From contig NZ_QRZF01000003.1 of the NCBI RefSeq assembly GCF_003464595.1, positions 186,001 to 250,000 on the forward strand: DNA of 64,000 nucleotides. Direction: 5' to 3'. Below the pieces are notes generated by a model, which did not search any database, was not told where the DNA came from, and worked only from the letters and a program-made list of their open reading frames with translations. The stretch comes from Bacteroides intestinalis (GTDB taxonomy: Bacteria > Bacteroidota > Bacteroidia > Bacteroidales > Bacteroidaceae). Positions 9,633-18,562 of the stretch are shown here, piece after piece; position 1 is the first letter of the stretch; every line of letters begins with the position of its first letter. A program made the position numbers and the translations under genes.

Positions 9633-9962
9633 TTATTCCCGTAATTTCTTTGGTGTGATAAACCAATCCTCAACATGCGATAAACTAACTCCCGGAATGC
9701 AAGAATCTATTCTCGAAGATGCATAAAACTATTCATACTATAACTGTTATTGAATCTTACAACAACTGTGTTACTTTCTTACAATAAATATAATTCTATC
9801 TTACAACAACTGTTGTAAGAATAAAAATGTGCATTCTGAGAATTAGTTTCTTGCATTGTGGCGATTACTTCTTTGCATCGTTGCTATTCTTTTTGTTGGC
9901 ACCGAAATTTGCTATTCGCGTTCTATATCTTGCATCCTGAAATTTGCTTGGGTATAAATTAG
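9633..9962. promoter_or_regulatory. Non-coding region with TTACAAC repeats upstream of the AraC regulator
   Basis: No gene is seen here. It holds a perfect 20-bp palindrome, CTTACAACAACTGTTGTAAG, at 9800-9819. A second near copy of its left half (CTTACAACAACTGTGTTA) lies 44 bp upstream at 9756-9773, and a shorter CTTACAATA lies between. These look like regulator-binding sites in front of the AraC gene; autoregulation is plausible but not shown. Confidence 0.5.
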
Positions 9963-9970
9963 TATCTTTG
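9963..9970 (+). promoter_or_regulatory. -7 box of the AraC/histidine kinase operon
   Basis: TATCTTTG fits TAnnTTTG and lies 27 bp before the chosen ATG at 9998. A TTTG at 9943-9946 is 16 nt upstream, shorter than the usual 19-21 spacing, so the -33 element is weak or the promoter needs an activator. Confidence 0.5.
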
Positions 9971-9997
9971 TTATTCATTTTAACCACGACATTTCAG

Positions 9998-10837
9998 ATG
10001 GATGGCAATTTTTATATATATACCGATCTCTCTGCCCTTCCTGTAGATGAACATGAAGCGTATTTGGCAGAAGGGTTTGGTGGAGTTTGCACAGGTGGAA
10101 CGGCTGTAATAGAGGTTTTTTCAGTCAGCCGCCAGATATCTAAAAACGACCTGGTGACAGTTTTGCCGTTACAGTCAGTATTAATCCGTGAGGTAAGTCC
10201 CGATTTCTCTATGACTTTTTTCAAAATAGATAAAACGATGTTCTTGGATACCATGAGTAGCCTGGGGAAGATTACTCCTGATTTTTTCTTTTATATGCGG
10301 AAGAATTTCCAGGTTCGGTTGACTCGGGGTGAAGTTCAGAGATTTCTTGGCTTCTGTCGTGCAATTGATTTTCGGAACAGTTCTGACGATCCCGCTTTCC
10401 GGCGGGAAACCATATTGCACTTGTTGCGTATCTTTTATTGGGATTTCTACGTTCATTTCCGCAAGACCGTAAGCCGGGAGGGAGTTTCTATCCCCTTGAA
10501 CTCTAATAAGGAGAATATTGCTTTCCGGTTTGCAATGCTGGTCTATGAACACTATAAGCAACATAAAGAAATGGCATTTTATGCGGACAAGCTGTGCATA
10601 ACTCCTCAATATCTGACCCGAGTTATTCAGGAGGTAAATGGTCAGTCGGCCCGCGAGTTACTTGCAGATCATGTTGTACTGGAGGTGAAGGCACTGCTTC
10701 GAGACGCTAATCTTGATATAAAAGACATTGTGCGGCAGACGGGGTTTTCAAACCAATCGTCGCTAAGTCGCTTTTTTCGCCGGCATACGGGTATGTCTCC
10801 GACAGAATACCGGCGTACAATTCACATTATTCGCTAA
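9998..10837 (+). CDS. AraC-family transcriptional regulator
   Basis: A 279-residue regulator from the ATG at 9998 (MDGNFYIYTDL). A longer frame from a TTG at 9944 would overlap the -7 box, so it is rejected. The N-terminal half is a cupin-like sensing domain. The C-terminal 100 residues carry two helix-turn-helix motifs: ADKLCITPQYLTRVIQEVNG, then DIVRQTGFSNQSSLSRFFRRHTGMSPTEYRR, the canonical AraC signature. The PAS hybrid kinase gene starts 16 bp after its stop, so the two are an operon and may belong to one signalling path. Targets are unknown; the TTACAAC palindromes upstream are candidate autoregulatory sites. Confidence 0.88.
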   Translation: MDGNFYIYTDLSALPVDEHEAYLAEGFGGVCTGGTAVIEVFSVSRQISKNDLVTVLPLQSVLIREVSPDFSMTFFKIDKTMFLDTMSSLGKITPDFFFYMRKNFQVRLTRGEVQRFLGFCRAIDFRNSSDDPAFRRETILHLLRIFYWDFYVHFRKTVSREGVSIPLNSNKENIAFRFAMLVYEHYKQHKEMAFYADKLCITPQYLTRVIQEVNGQSARELLADHVVLEVKALLRDANLDIKDIVRQTGFSNQSSLSRFFRRHTGMSPTEYRRTIHIIR

Positions 10838-10853
10838 CTACAAAAACTGATAA

Positions 10854-13577
10854 ATGGAACGACTGGAAACACAAACTTGCAATGGAGATAGTACATCTTT
10901 TGAAAAAGAGATGCTGGCATTGTTAGATGAGCAGATTTTCTTGACAGATAGCGTGTTCGCCCGTCTGCCGATGGGTGTGGAAATTTACGATGCGTCAGGT
11001 ATACTCCGTTGCTTAAACGAACGGGCACGGCTTATGTATGGTGTTAAGCTCGATGCGGTAATCAACAAAGTCAATCTGTTTGAAAGTCCTTATGTGGACG
11101 AGGCGCTTTTAGCGAGAATTCAATCCGGAGACGACATTGTACTTGAATTTGAATATGATTTCGACCGGATGAATAAAGAGTATTTCCATACTTCCAATAA
11201 AGATACCATTATCTACGAGGTCAAGATTGTTCCGATAATCAATAAGCAGGGGACTATCGTAGGTCATATATTGCTCACCAATGATGTGACTTCTACCAAA
11301 GAGGCGGAGTATCGGACTGAAGAAAGTAAGAAAAACCTGGAGATGGCGATGGAGGCTGCGAATATGTCCTCATGGGTATACGACGTGTACAAAATGGAGT
11401 TCGGGATCTTGCATGGAAACTCTGTTTTCAAAAGTGGTATGTCCTTGGAGCAATTGTTACCGATGCTTCATCCGCAGGACTGCGTTCCGTTAAGGGAACT
11501 ATTTTCCCGGCTGATAAACAAAGAAGTCCTGCAGGGGCAGCTCACAGTACGTGTTTTCAATGAACAGGAAGGAGAATTCCGGCATTATGAGAGCCGTATG
11601 CGGCTTTCGACCGAGCATTTTGGTAAATTGCAGATTGTAGGTACCTTGCTGGATGTAACTGAAAAGCTCCGGATGGCAAAAAAGACACAAGATCTTTTAG
11701 TTAAGCGTGAACTGGCCATGAAGGTCAACGATATAGTTCACTGGGATTTTAATGTGCAGATGCAAACATTCGAAGCTTACAATGATCCGGTAAACGATTA
11801 TGCTTCTGACAAGTTGGTATCTTTGGAAGAGTACTTGAATGTGATTCATCCCGAAGACAGGTCTTTGGTCAATGATGCGCTGCAATCTATGCTGTTGGGG
11901 CGGAATATGAATATAAATCTCACCTGCCGTATTCAGACCAGGTATGATAATACATGGCAATATTGCAATATTACGGGCGTTCCTTTCGAATTTGGAGCGA
12001 GCGGAGATGTTATCCGTTATACCGGCTTTAGACAGAATATTTCCAAACTCCATCAATTGAACGAGGAGCTTAAAGAACGGAACTACAAGATGGAACTGAC
12101 TTTCAAAACTGTGGGTATGTCCTATTGGGATTACGATGTGAAGACCCGGCAATATCGGTCATTCAATGATCCGGTGAATGATTTTAATCCCGAAAAAGCA
12201 ATTATGCCTGAGGATTATTTGAAAGCTGCCCATCCTGAGGATACGGAACGTGTTCGTGAAAATATGGTCGGCATGTCTGCCGGGCAGTATAAGGAGTTCT
12301 CGCTTCAGTATCGTTCCCGTACCAAATGGGATCAGGATTGGCAGACACTGATTGTTACCGGGCTTCCGTCTGAACGTGACAAGAAGGGAAACGTCATTCG
12401 CTATACCGGTATCGCTTTCAACAATACGAAGTGGGAAAAAATGGCTCAGGAACTGAAAGAGATGAAAGATAAGGCCGAGCTCTCCGACCGGTTGAAGTCG
12501 GCATTTCTGGCCAATATGAGTCATGAAATACGTACGCCACTGAATGCCATTGTAGGGTTCTCCGAATTGCTGGTCGACAGTGACGACCCGGATGAAAAGA
12601 AGGAGTATTGGCATATCATCGAGTCCAACAATGATTTGTTGTTGCGACTTATCAATGACATTCTGGATCTTTCGAAGATTGAGTCGGGAATTATTGATCG
12701 GAAACGTGAACGGTTTAACCTGACACAACTGTGCAATGAACTCTATGTGATGATGCGGTCGAAGATTCCGAACGCTGACGTGGAGTTGGTCCAAGATAAT
12801 CCTTGTCCGGAATGTTGGATTTTCCTCGACAGTAACCGGCTTAAGCAGGTATGGATGAACTTCCTGACTAATGCGGTAAAATATACCAGATCGGGATATA
12901 TCAGAATGGGATACTCGGTTGAAAAAGACGGAATTCGGTTTTATGTGGAGGATACGGGGACGGGTATCCCTAAAGAACTACAGGATCGGGTTTTCGGTCG
13001 TTTCCAGAAGTTGAATGAATTTGTTCAAGGTACAGGACTTGGATTGGCAATCTCCCGGGCAATTGTTGAAGCTGCGGGTGGAGAGATCGGATTCACTTCT
13101 GAACAGGGGATTGGATCGACCTTTTGGGCATGGGTTCCGTGTGAGATTTTTCAGCATGGAGACGTAGGTTTCCCGGAAACAACTCTTCCAAACCGTCGTC
13201 CGGTGTTTAGCGAAGACAGTGACAGGAAACTCAGAATTCTGGTGGCTGAAGATAACGACAGCAATTTCTTGTTAGTGCGGAGTATTCTTAAGGATTACGA
13301 CTTGTTACGGGTGACCAATGGTGTAGAGGCTGTTGAGGAGATTCGCAATGGGAAGTTTGATTTCGTGCTTATGGATTTGAAAATGCCTGTCATGGACGGT
13401 TTGGTAGCTACTCGGAAGATTCGGGAGTTCAATAGTGACATCCCGATTGTAGCACTTACAGCGAATGCTTTCGATACTGACCGTGCCAGTGCTATGGATG
13501 CCGGATGTAATGCTTTCTTGCCTAAGCCGGTAAAACGGAAGCAACTGTTTGAACTCCTTTCAGGGGCCTGTCGGTAA
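10854..13577 (+). CDS. PAS-domain hybrid histidine kinase with C-terminal receiver
   Basis: A 907-residue soluble-looking sensor with no evident signal peptide or membrane segment. Successive PAS/PAC-like domains occupy about residues 25-540; two of them are near duplicates (FEAYNDPVNDYASDK and YRSFNDPVNDFNPEK). Then come the H box FLANMSHEIRTPLNAIVGFS with the phosphorylated His near 557, the N box FLTNAVKYTRSG, G boxes EDTGTGIP and GTGLGLAIS, and a receiver (ILVAEDNDSN, acceptor Asp in FVLMDLKMPVMDG near 841, ALTANAF, PKPVKRKQL). It has no DNA-binding output, so it probably passes phosphate elsewhere or acts with the co-transcribed AraC regulator. The input signal is unknown. Confidence 0.9.
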   Translation: MERLETQTCNGDSTSFEKEMLALLDEQIFLTDSVFARLPMGVEIYDASGILRCLNERARLMYGVKLDAVINKVNLFESPYVDEALLARIQSGDDIVLEFEYDFDRMNKEYFHTSNKDTIIYEVKIVPIINKQGTIVGHILLTNDVTSTKEAEYRTEESKKNLEMAMEAANMSSWVYDVYKMEFGILHGNSVFKSGMSLEQLLPMLHPQDCVPLRELFSRLINKEVLQGQLTVRVFNEQEGEFRHYESRMRLSTEHFGKLQIVGTLLDVTEKLRMAKKTQDLLVKRELAMKVNDIVHWDFNVQMQTFEAYNDPVNDYASDKLVSLEEYLNVIHPEDRSLVNDALQSMLLGRNMNINLTCRIQTRYDNTWQYCNITGVPFEFGASGDVIRYTGFRQNISKLHQLNEELKERNYKMELTFKTVGMSYWDYDVKTRQYRSFNDPVNDFNPEKAIMPEDYLKAAHPEDTERVRENMVGMSAGQYKEFSLQYRSRTKWDQDWQTLIVTGLPSERDKKGNVIRYTGIAFNNTKWEKMAQELKEMKDKAELSDRLKSAFLANMSHEIRTPLNAIVGFSELLVDSDDPDEKKEYWHIIESNNDLLLRLINDILDLSKIESGIIDRKRERFNLTQLCNELYVMMRSKIPNADVELVQDNPCPECWIFLDSNRLKQVWMNFLTNAVKYTRSGYIRMGYSVEKDGIRFYVEDTGTGIPKELQDRVFGRFQKLNEFVQGTGLGLAISRAIVEAAGGEIGFTSEQGIGSTFWAWVPCEIFQHGDVGFPETTLPNRRPVFSEDSDRKLRILVAEDNDSNFLLVRSILKDYDLLRVTNGVEAVEEIRNGKFDFVLMDLKMPVMDGLVATRKIREFNSDIPIVALTANAFDTDRASAMDAGCNAFLPKPVKRKQLFELLSGACR

Positions 13578-13644
13578 GTTCGAGATAAATAGTAACTCGT
13601 TTGTTTAGTGTGCTTCGGTAGCAGCTCTTGGAATAACTTCTACT

Positions 13645-13863
13645 TTATTCTAACTCTGTTGCGCAGATATCGATTGTATTCAGTGCGTCCGAGATATCAG
13701 TCGGGGTTATCCCTTGACATTCAATTCTCAGTATCTTCTCCCAATCTTCAAAGTCTACGTTCCATACGTGGATCTGTGGATATTGGGTGAATAACTTTTC
13801 TATTTTCTTTATTTCCCGCCTCTTTTCTATAGAAGTCCGGAAGATTAAAATATTGTCTGTCAT
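13645..13863 (-). CDS. Small HMA-like conserved protein
   Basis: A 72-residue protein (MTDNILIFRTSIEKRREIKK...). The pattern of beta strand, helix, strand (HVWNVDFEDWEKILRIE), helix (TDISDALNTIDI) resembles the ferredoxin-like fold of heavy-metal-associated domains, but there is no CxxC motif, so metal binding is unlikely. It is supported as a real gene by its own -7 box, TATCTTTG at 13942 to 13935 on the minus strand, and by the upstream operator shared with the GLxNI-repeat surface protein. Function is unknown. It is convergent with the hybrid kinase gene. Confidence 0.6.
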   Translation of the reverse strand: MTDNILIFRTSIEKRREIKKIEKLFTQYPQIHVWNVDFEDWEKILRIECQGITPTDISDALNTIDICATELE

Positions 13864-13934
13864 TGCGATAACTTATTTAATACCACTTATGTTATTTAGT
13901 CTGTTTAGTCTTTCTGGAAGCACTTCGTTTGATG

Positions 13935-14018
13935 CAAAGATAAGCCGAATAATCTTTCCGTAAAAAGTTTGTAGACCAACCTACAGATTCCTTATGACGA
14001 AATTAAGAATATGAGTGA
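13935..14018 (-). promoter_or_regulatory. Promoter with paired GACGAA-like operator, copy 2
   Basis: Minus-strand -7 box TATCTTTG (13942 to 13935), with half-sites GACCAA (13974) and GACGAA (13996) 22 bp apart in plus-strand letters, at the same distance from the -7 box as in copy 1 (9549-9632). It drives the small HMA-like gene. It also covers the 3' end of the ORF remnant at 14003. Confidence 0.65.
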
Positions 14019-14275
14019 CCAACTTCTTTTCCTGTATATTCATACTGCTTCATTGGGTTTGCAAAAATAGCGTTTGGATTTTGCATACGCTTGTAAAAAA
14101 ACGACATTTTGCTATACGGTTCTGAAACGTTGTCTGTAATCTGATGGAGTAATTCAATCAGTGCTAATGTAGATTGTCTCTTAATCCATGATAGTGTTTT
14201 GGCATCGACCATATCCGTGAGGCTTTCGGGAATACCCGGAATGAATAGGGTATCTATTTCATAATCCAGAGATTT
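14003..14275 (-). pseudogene. ORF remnant of unknown family
   Basis: The frame is open from 14275, just inside a stop, to a TAA at 14003, but the only ATG is internal (14212). The translation looks protein-like (LDYEIDTLFIPGIPESLTDM, then SYSKMSFFYKRMQ-type segments) yet has no start, no promoter, and its last codons run into the shared promoter element of the neighbouring gene. It is most simply a decayed gene fragment. I do not recognise the parent family, and the call is weak. Confidence 0.3.
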
Positions 14276-14389
14276 TTATTATTGGAAAAACTGACTTCCT
14301 ATCATGAAATGTGCTTAGTGAAAGAGGCGATGGCTTTTTGAAGAATAGACGTTTTTCTTCCAAATGTACTTTTATGCTTGCATAATTTA

Positions 14390-14397
14390 TATATTTG
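14390..14397 (+). promoter_or_regulatory. -7 box of the HTCS gene
   Basis: TATATTTG fits TAnnTTTG and ends 20 bp before the ATG at 14418. No clear TTTG lies at -33, which is common for regulator genes with low constitutive expression. Confidence 0.5.
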
Positions 14398-14417
14398 CAG
14401 CATAAAAATCTTGTATT

Positions 14418-17400
14418 ATGTTAAGAAAAGCACCTTTTTTCTCATATGTTGTAAGAATGGTAACATTCTTTGGTTTTCTTGGGCTATCTCTTTATATGAA
14501 TGCCCGGAATATACAGATTAAGGATATTCCCCATATAGATAAATTGTCCACGAATGTCATCAATACCATTTTTCAGGATTCTGAAGGGTATATATGGTAT
14601 GGTACAGCGGAAGGATTATGTCGTGATGATGGTTATAATATCCATACATTCAGGTCTGACTTTAAAGATCCGGATATGATGCCAAGTAATGTGATCACTT
14701 GTCTGGGAGAAGACAGTATCACACACAATATCTGGATTGGAACTGATAAGGGGTTATATATCTTAAATAAACAAACTTACACTATTGCATCTGCGGATAT
14801 CGCAGAGCTTAAGGATATCAATATAGAGGGAATCATAGTGACCTCAGATCACTCTATATGGATAAATGTCTATAGAAGAATGTTCCGACTTTCGCCAGAA
14901 GGAGAGATTCAGAAAATGTACCCATTGCAATGTTCTACCGGTCCGGGAGAGGAGTATGTACTGTATGAAGATAGAAAACATCAACTGTTGCTCTCTATAT
15001 CTGGTAAAGGATTACATAAATGGAATAAGCAAAAGGATGAATTTGAACTATTCTTCCCTTATACTGATAGGATAAGTGATCTTATACAAGATAGAGAGAA
15101 AGACTATTATTGGCTGGCTTCCTGGCAACAGGGGATTATTCGTTTGGATCCCTTGAATTCTGTTAAGGAATTGCAATATGTTCCTCAACCATTACCTATG
15201 AATTCTGCCGGGCAAATAGCCAAGACGGCTTTACATCTTGTGCAAGATGATGTGAACAACTATATTTGGACAATATCATGGAGTGACTTGTTTGCCTATC
15301 AGGTCACAACGGGTGGACTGTTGAAGCAGGTAGATACCTCAACGTTTTTGCCGCAATACAACAAAGCATTAAAGCGTATTATTAAAGATAGGGATGGCAA
15401 TCTTTGGGTGACTTCTCTGGATAATCACAACTTTATCATCTATTTTGATGAGGATAATTTGCATGAATACAATATCGCCCCATTGGAAAAACAAATAAAG
15501 TGGACACCAATTTTTGAAAATCTGTGTAAGGATGAGAAAGGAATATTTTGGGTTTTCCAAAGGCGTCTCGGACTTTGTATTTATCAACCGGAGAAAGATA
15601 AAATCGAATGTTATACCAGTTCGAAAGCAGTCAGTGACAGTCCATTTCTGGTACTTTCTTATTTGCTGAAATCAAAAAAACAAGGGCTGGTATGGATAGT
15701 ACCGCAAAGTAGCTGTGAATTATATGGCTTGAGCCAGAATAATATGGAGATAGAAATAGAACGTAGGGTGAATTTGTTTTCGGTATCAAAGACCTATGAT
15801 GTTATCAATTATTTATTTGAAGATAATGACGGTAACCTTTGGATTGCAGCAGGTAATCATTTGTTTATCTACCAGATAGAAAGTGAGAAGTTGGAGCTTG
15901 CTTCTGATAATATAGGTGTTATCAAAGGTTTTGCTCAAACAGAGGATGGTATTATCTGGGGTATTGTAAAAAATAAAGGCCTCATCAGGATTGACAGGGA
16001 AAGGCATATGACAGAATATTCTGCCCCTCATTCTTTTCTATGTGTAGCTGCAGATCATAATAAATTATGGCTGGGGACTGATAAAGGAGGTATTATGTTA
16101 TTTGATTCTGAAACCGGTTCTTTTGAAGATTATAATACGGCATGTGGAGTAAACGGAGACAAGATTAGCAATATCATAGTGGATCGTTTTCATCATGTAT
16201 GGATAACAACCAGTAGGGAGGTCAAGGAATTTAATCCTAAGAATGGAGCTTACAGAAGTTTCTATGCATCCAGTAAGAATATTGGTTTCAACCGTTTTCT
16301 TCCCCAGTCTGTGTTTGAAGATGCTGACGGGCAACTTTACTTTGGTGGTATTCCTGGTATATTATCTATTTCTCCTTCTCAACGTCTGGACAATATTTCC
16401 CAACCCAAAGATATTCTTATAACTGATATACGGATTATGGGACGGAGTATTCTACTGGATAATAAACGGCCGGGTAAATCATTGAAAGTTGTTGATATAT
16501 ATCCGGAAGAACAAAATATCGAGATACAGTTTTCATCTTTAGACTATCAGAATAGTTCGCGGATACGATATGCATATCGCTTATCCGGAATAGATAAAGA
16601 GTGGATATACTTGTCGGCAGGAAAAAACTCAGCTTTCTATAATAAGTTGAGTAAAGGTAAATATGTGTTTCAGGTAAAGGCTACAGATGGAAATGGTTTG
16701 TGGAGCGACCATGTGGTTGAGATCAGCCTTAACCGCCTTCCGGCCTGGTATGAAAGTTGGTATGCTTATACGGTATACGTATTGTGCATACTGGCGATTA
16801 CCTACTATTTCTATAGAATGGTACGTAATCGCATTCGTATGAGACAAGCCATAGCAATGGGGAAAATTGAACGCCAGAAGATAGAAGAAATCAATCACGC
16901 CAAACTGCAATTCTTTACTAATATCACACATGAACTACTCACTCCTTTATCTATAATTTCAGCCTCTGTGGATGAACTAAAGGAAGAAATACCAAGTAGT
17001 TCGCGGCTTCTTCAGGTTATGGAGAACAACACTTCCCGCTTAATCAGACTGATCCAGCAGATTCTTGAATTCAGAAAGGTAGAAAACGGAAAGTTGAAGT
17101 TGAAAGTTTCTTGTGGTAATATCAGCTTATTCCTGAAAAACTCCGTTTTGGCTTTTGCTCCTTTGGTAAAGAAGAAAAAATTATCTATTTCTTTGGAGGC
17201 GACCGAAGAGTGTTCTGGATATTTCGATGTAGATAAGTTGGATAAGATTATATATAACCTGCTTTCTAATGCTGCTAAATATACTCCTGAAGGAGGTGCC
17301 ATAACCCTATGTCAGTCTTATGATGAAGAAACCGGATTACTGAAAATCACTGTCAACAATCCGGGAGAATGTATTCCGGAAGAAAAACTGGCGCATTTGT

Positions 17401-18443
17401 TCGAACGGTTCTATGAAGGTGAATATCGGAAGTTCCATACTATTGGTACCGGCATCGGCCTTTCATTGACAAAAGATCTGGTGGCATTGCATCATGGCAC
17501 TATCCATGCCTTTAGCAATAAAGAGGAAGGCAATACATTTGTGGTACAAATACCTGTGCGGCGGGAGGCATTCAAAGAAGAGGAAATTGATGAAAGTATG
17601 GAGTATGCAGCTTATAATGTTCTGCCTATTGGTGAAGTAGAAGAAGCAGTTGCTACGGATATGGCTGAAAGAGAACCGGGTAGTTCCTCTTTATTGCTGG
17701 TAGAAGATAATGAGGATCTTTTGTCGTCTATGGTCCGTTTGTTGCAGGGCAGATATCATATCTTACAGGCAAGAAACGGGGTAGAGGCATTGGCTGTGCT
17801 TGAAAAAGAAGAAGTGAATCTGATTGTTTCGGATATCATGATGCCTGAAATGGATGGAATAGAATTATGTCGCAGGATTAAAGAGAAATTTGAAACTTGC
17901 CATATTCCAGTCATCTTGTTGACGGCCAAGATAACTGATGAGGATCAGGTAATGGGGTATGAATCGGGGGCAGACGGTTATATCTGCAAACCACTCCGCT
18001 TGTCTGTTTTATTAGCCAAGATAGACAATTTGTTGAAGAAGAGTAACCGTATGGGAATAGATTTTCGTAAGCAATTAGTGTTCGAAGCTAAAGAGTTGAA
18101 TTTTACTTCTATGGATGAGGCTTTTATCCAAAAAGCAGTGGATTGTGTGAATGCACATTTGGATGATTGTAATTTTGAACATGCACAATTCTTGGCAGAG
18201 ATGGGAATGGCGAGAACTACTCTGGCTGATAAGTTGAAGTTATTGACGGGGCTTACTCCTTCTGGATTTATCAATAATGTTCGTCTGCAAGCTGCATGTC
18301 GTTTGATAGATGAAAAGAAGAAAATCCGTATTTCAGATCTGGCTTATGCCGTGGGATTCAATGATCCTAAATATTTCAGTCTTTGTTTCAGGAAGAAGTT
18401 CGGACTGTCTCCTACAGAATACATGATGAAGTATGAGAATTGA
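14418..18443 (+). CDS. Hybrid two-component system (HTCS) sensor/regulator of a PUL
   Basis: A 1341-residue one-piece two-component regulator. Order: signal/anchor segment; periplasmic two-bladed propeller with Reg_prop repeats (TIFQDSEGYIWYGTAEGL, DNDGNLWIAA and similar, about 45-650); Y_Y_Y domain (IRYAYRLSGIDKEW to about 780); one membrane helix (YAYTVYVLCILAITYYFY, about 785-805); histidine kinase (FFTNITHELLTPLS, His near 837; NAAKYTPEG; GTGIGLSL); receiver (VEDNEDLL, SDIMMPEMDG with Asp near 1139, CKPL); and an AraC DNA-binding domain at the C terminus. Such proteins sense a breakdown oligosaccharide in the periplasm and switch on the adjacent PUL. The likely targets are the two promoters with the shared element at 18483 and 20793. 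Confidence 0.95.
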   Translation: MLRKAPFFSYVVRMVTFFGFLGLSLYMNARNIQIKDIPHIDKLSTNVINTIFQDSEGYIWYGTAEGLCRDDGYNIHTFRSDFKDPDMMPSNVITCLGEDSITHNIWIGTDKGLYILNKQTYTIASADIAELKDINIEGIIVTSDHSIWINVYRRMFRLSPEGEIQKMYPLQCSTGPGEEYVLYEDRKHQLLLSISGKGLHKWNKQKDEFELFFPYTDRISDLIQDREKDYYWLASWQQGIIRLDPLNSVKELQYVPQPLPMNSAGQIAKTALHLVQDDVNNYIWTISWSDLFAYQVTTGGLLKQVDTSTFLPQYNKALKRIIKDRDGNLWVTSLDNHNFIIYFDEDNLHEYNIAPLEKQIKWTPIFENLCKDEKGIFWVFQRRLGLCIYQPEKDKIECYTSSKAVSDSPFLVLSYLLKSKKQGLVWIVPQSSCELYGLSQNNMEIEIERRVNLFSVSKTYDVINYLFEDNDGNLWIAAGNHLFIYQIESEKLELASDNIGVIKGFAQTEDGIIWGIVKNKGLIRIDRERHMTEYSAPHSFLCVAADHNKLWLGTDKGGIMLFDSETGSFEDYNTACGVNGDKISNIIVDRFHHVWITTSREVKEFNPKNGAYRSFYASSKNIGFNRFLPQSVFEDADGQLYFGGIPGILSISPSQRLDNISQPKDILITDIRIMGRSILLDNKRPGKSLKVVDIYPEEQNIEIQFSSLDYQNSSRIRYAYRLSGIDKEWIYLSAGKNSAFYNKLSKGKYVFQVKATDGNGLWSDHVVEISLNRLPAWYESWYAYTVYVLCILAITYYFYRMVRNRIRMRQAIAMGKIERQKIEEINHAKLQFFTNITHELLTPLSIISASVDELKEEIPSSSRLLQVMENNTSRLIRLIQQILEFRKVENGKLKLKVSCGNISLFLKNSVLAFAPLVKKKKLSISLEATEECSGYFDVDKLDKIIYNLLSNAAKYTPEGGAITLCQSYDEETGLLKITVNNPGECIPEEKLAHLFERFYEGEYRKFHTIGTGIGLSLTKDLVALHHGTIHAFSNKEEGNTFVVQIPVRREAFKEEEIDESMEYAAYNVLPIGEVEEAVATDMAEREPGSSSLLLVEDNEDLLSSMVRLLQGRYHILQARNGVEALAVLEKEEVNLIVSDIMMPEMDGIELCRRIKEKFETCHIPVILLTAKITDEDQVMGYESGADGYICKPLRLSVLLAKIDNLLKKSNRMGIDFRKQLVFEAKELNFTSMDEAFIQKAVDCVNAHLDDCNFEHAQFLAEMGMARTTLADKLKLLTGLTPSGFINNVRLQAACRLIDEKKKIRISDLAYAVGFNDPKYFSLCFRKKFGLSPTEYMMKYEN

Positions 18444-18482
18444 ATTTATTAGCGAGAAAGTCCCTTTTTGAACCATCAGTCT

Positions 18483-18534
18483 CTCTTTTCCGGTAATAGT
18501 TCTCCTTCTTTTTATTTATATTCCTCTACTTTTG
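18483..18534 (+). promoter_or_regulatory. PUL promoter element, copy A
   Basis: A 52-bp stretch ending in a -7 box TACTTTTG (18527-18534), with CCGGTAAT centred 36 bp upstream. It matches 20793-20844 upstream of susC at about 39 of 52 positions by eye with no gaps. It is the presumed target of the HTCS regulator encoded just upstream, driving the beta-helix gene. Confidence 0.65.
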
Positions 18535-18562
18535 AGGACGTGAATTAATTCTAAATATAAAT

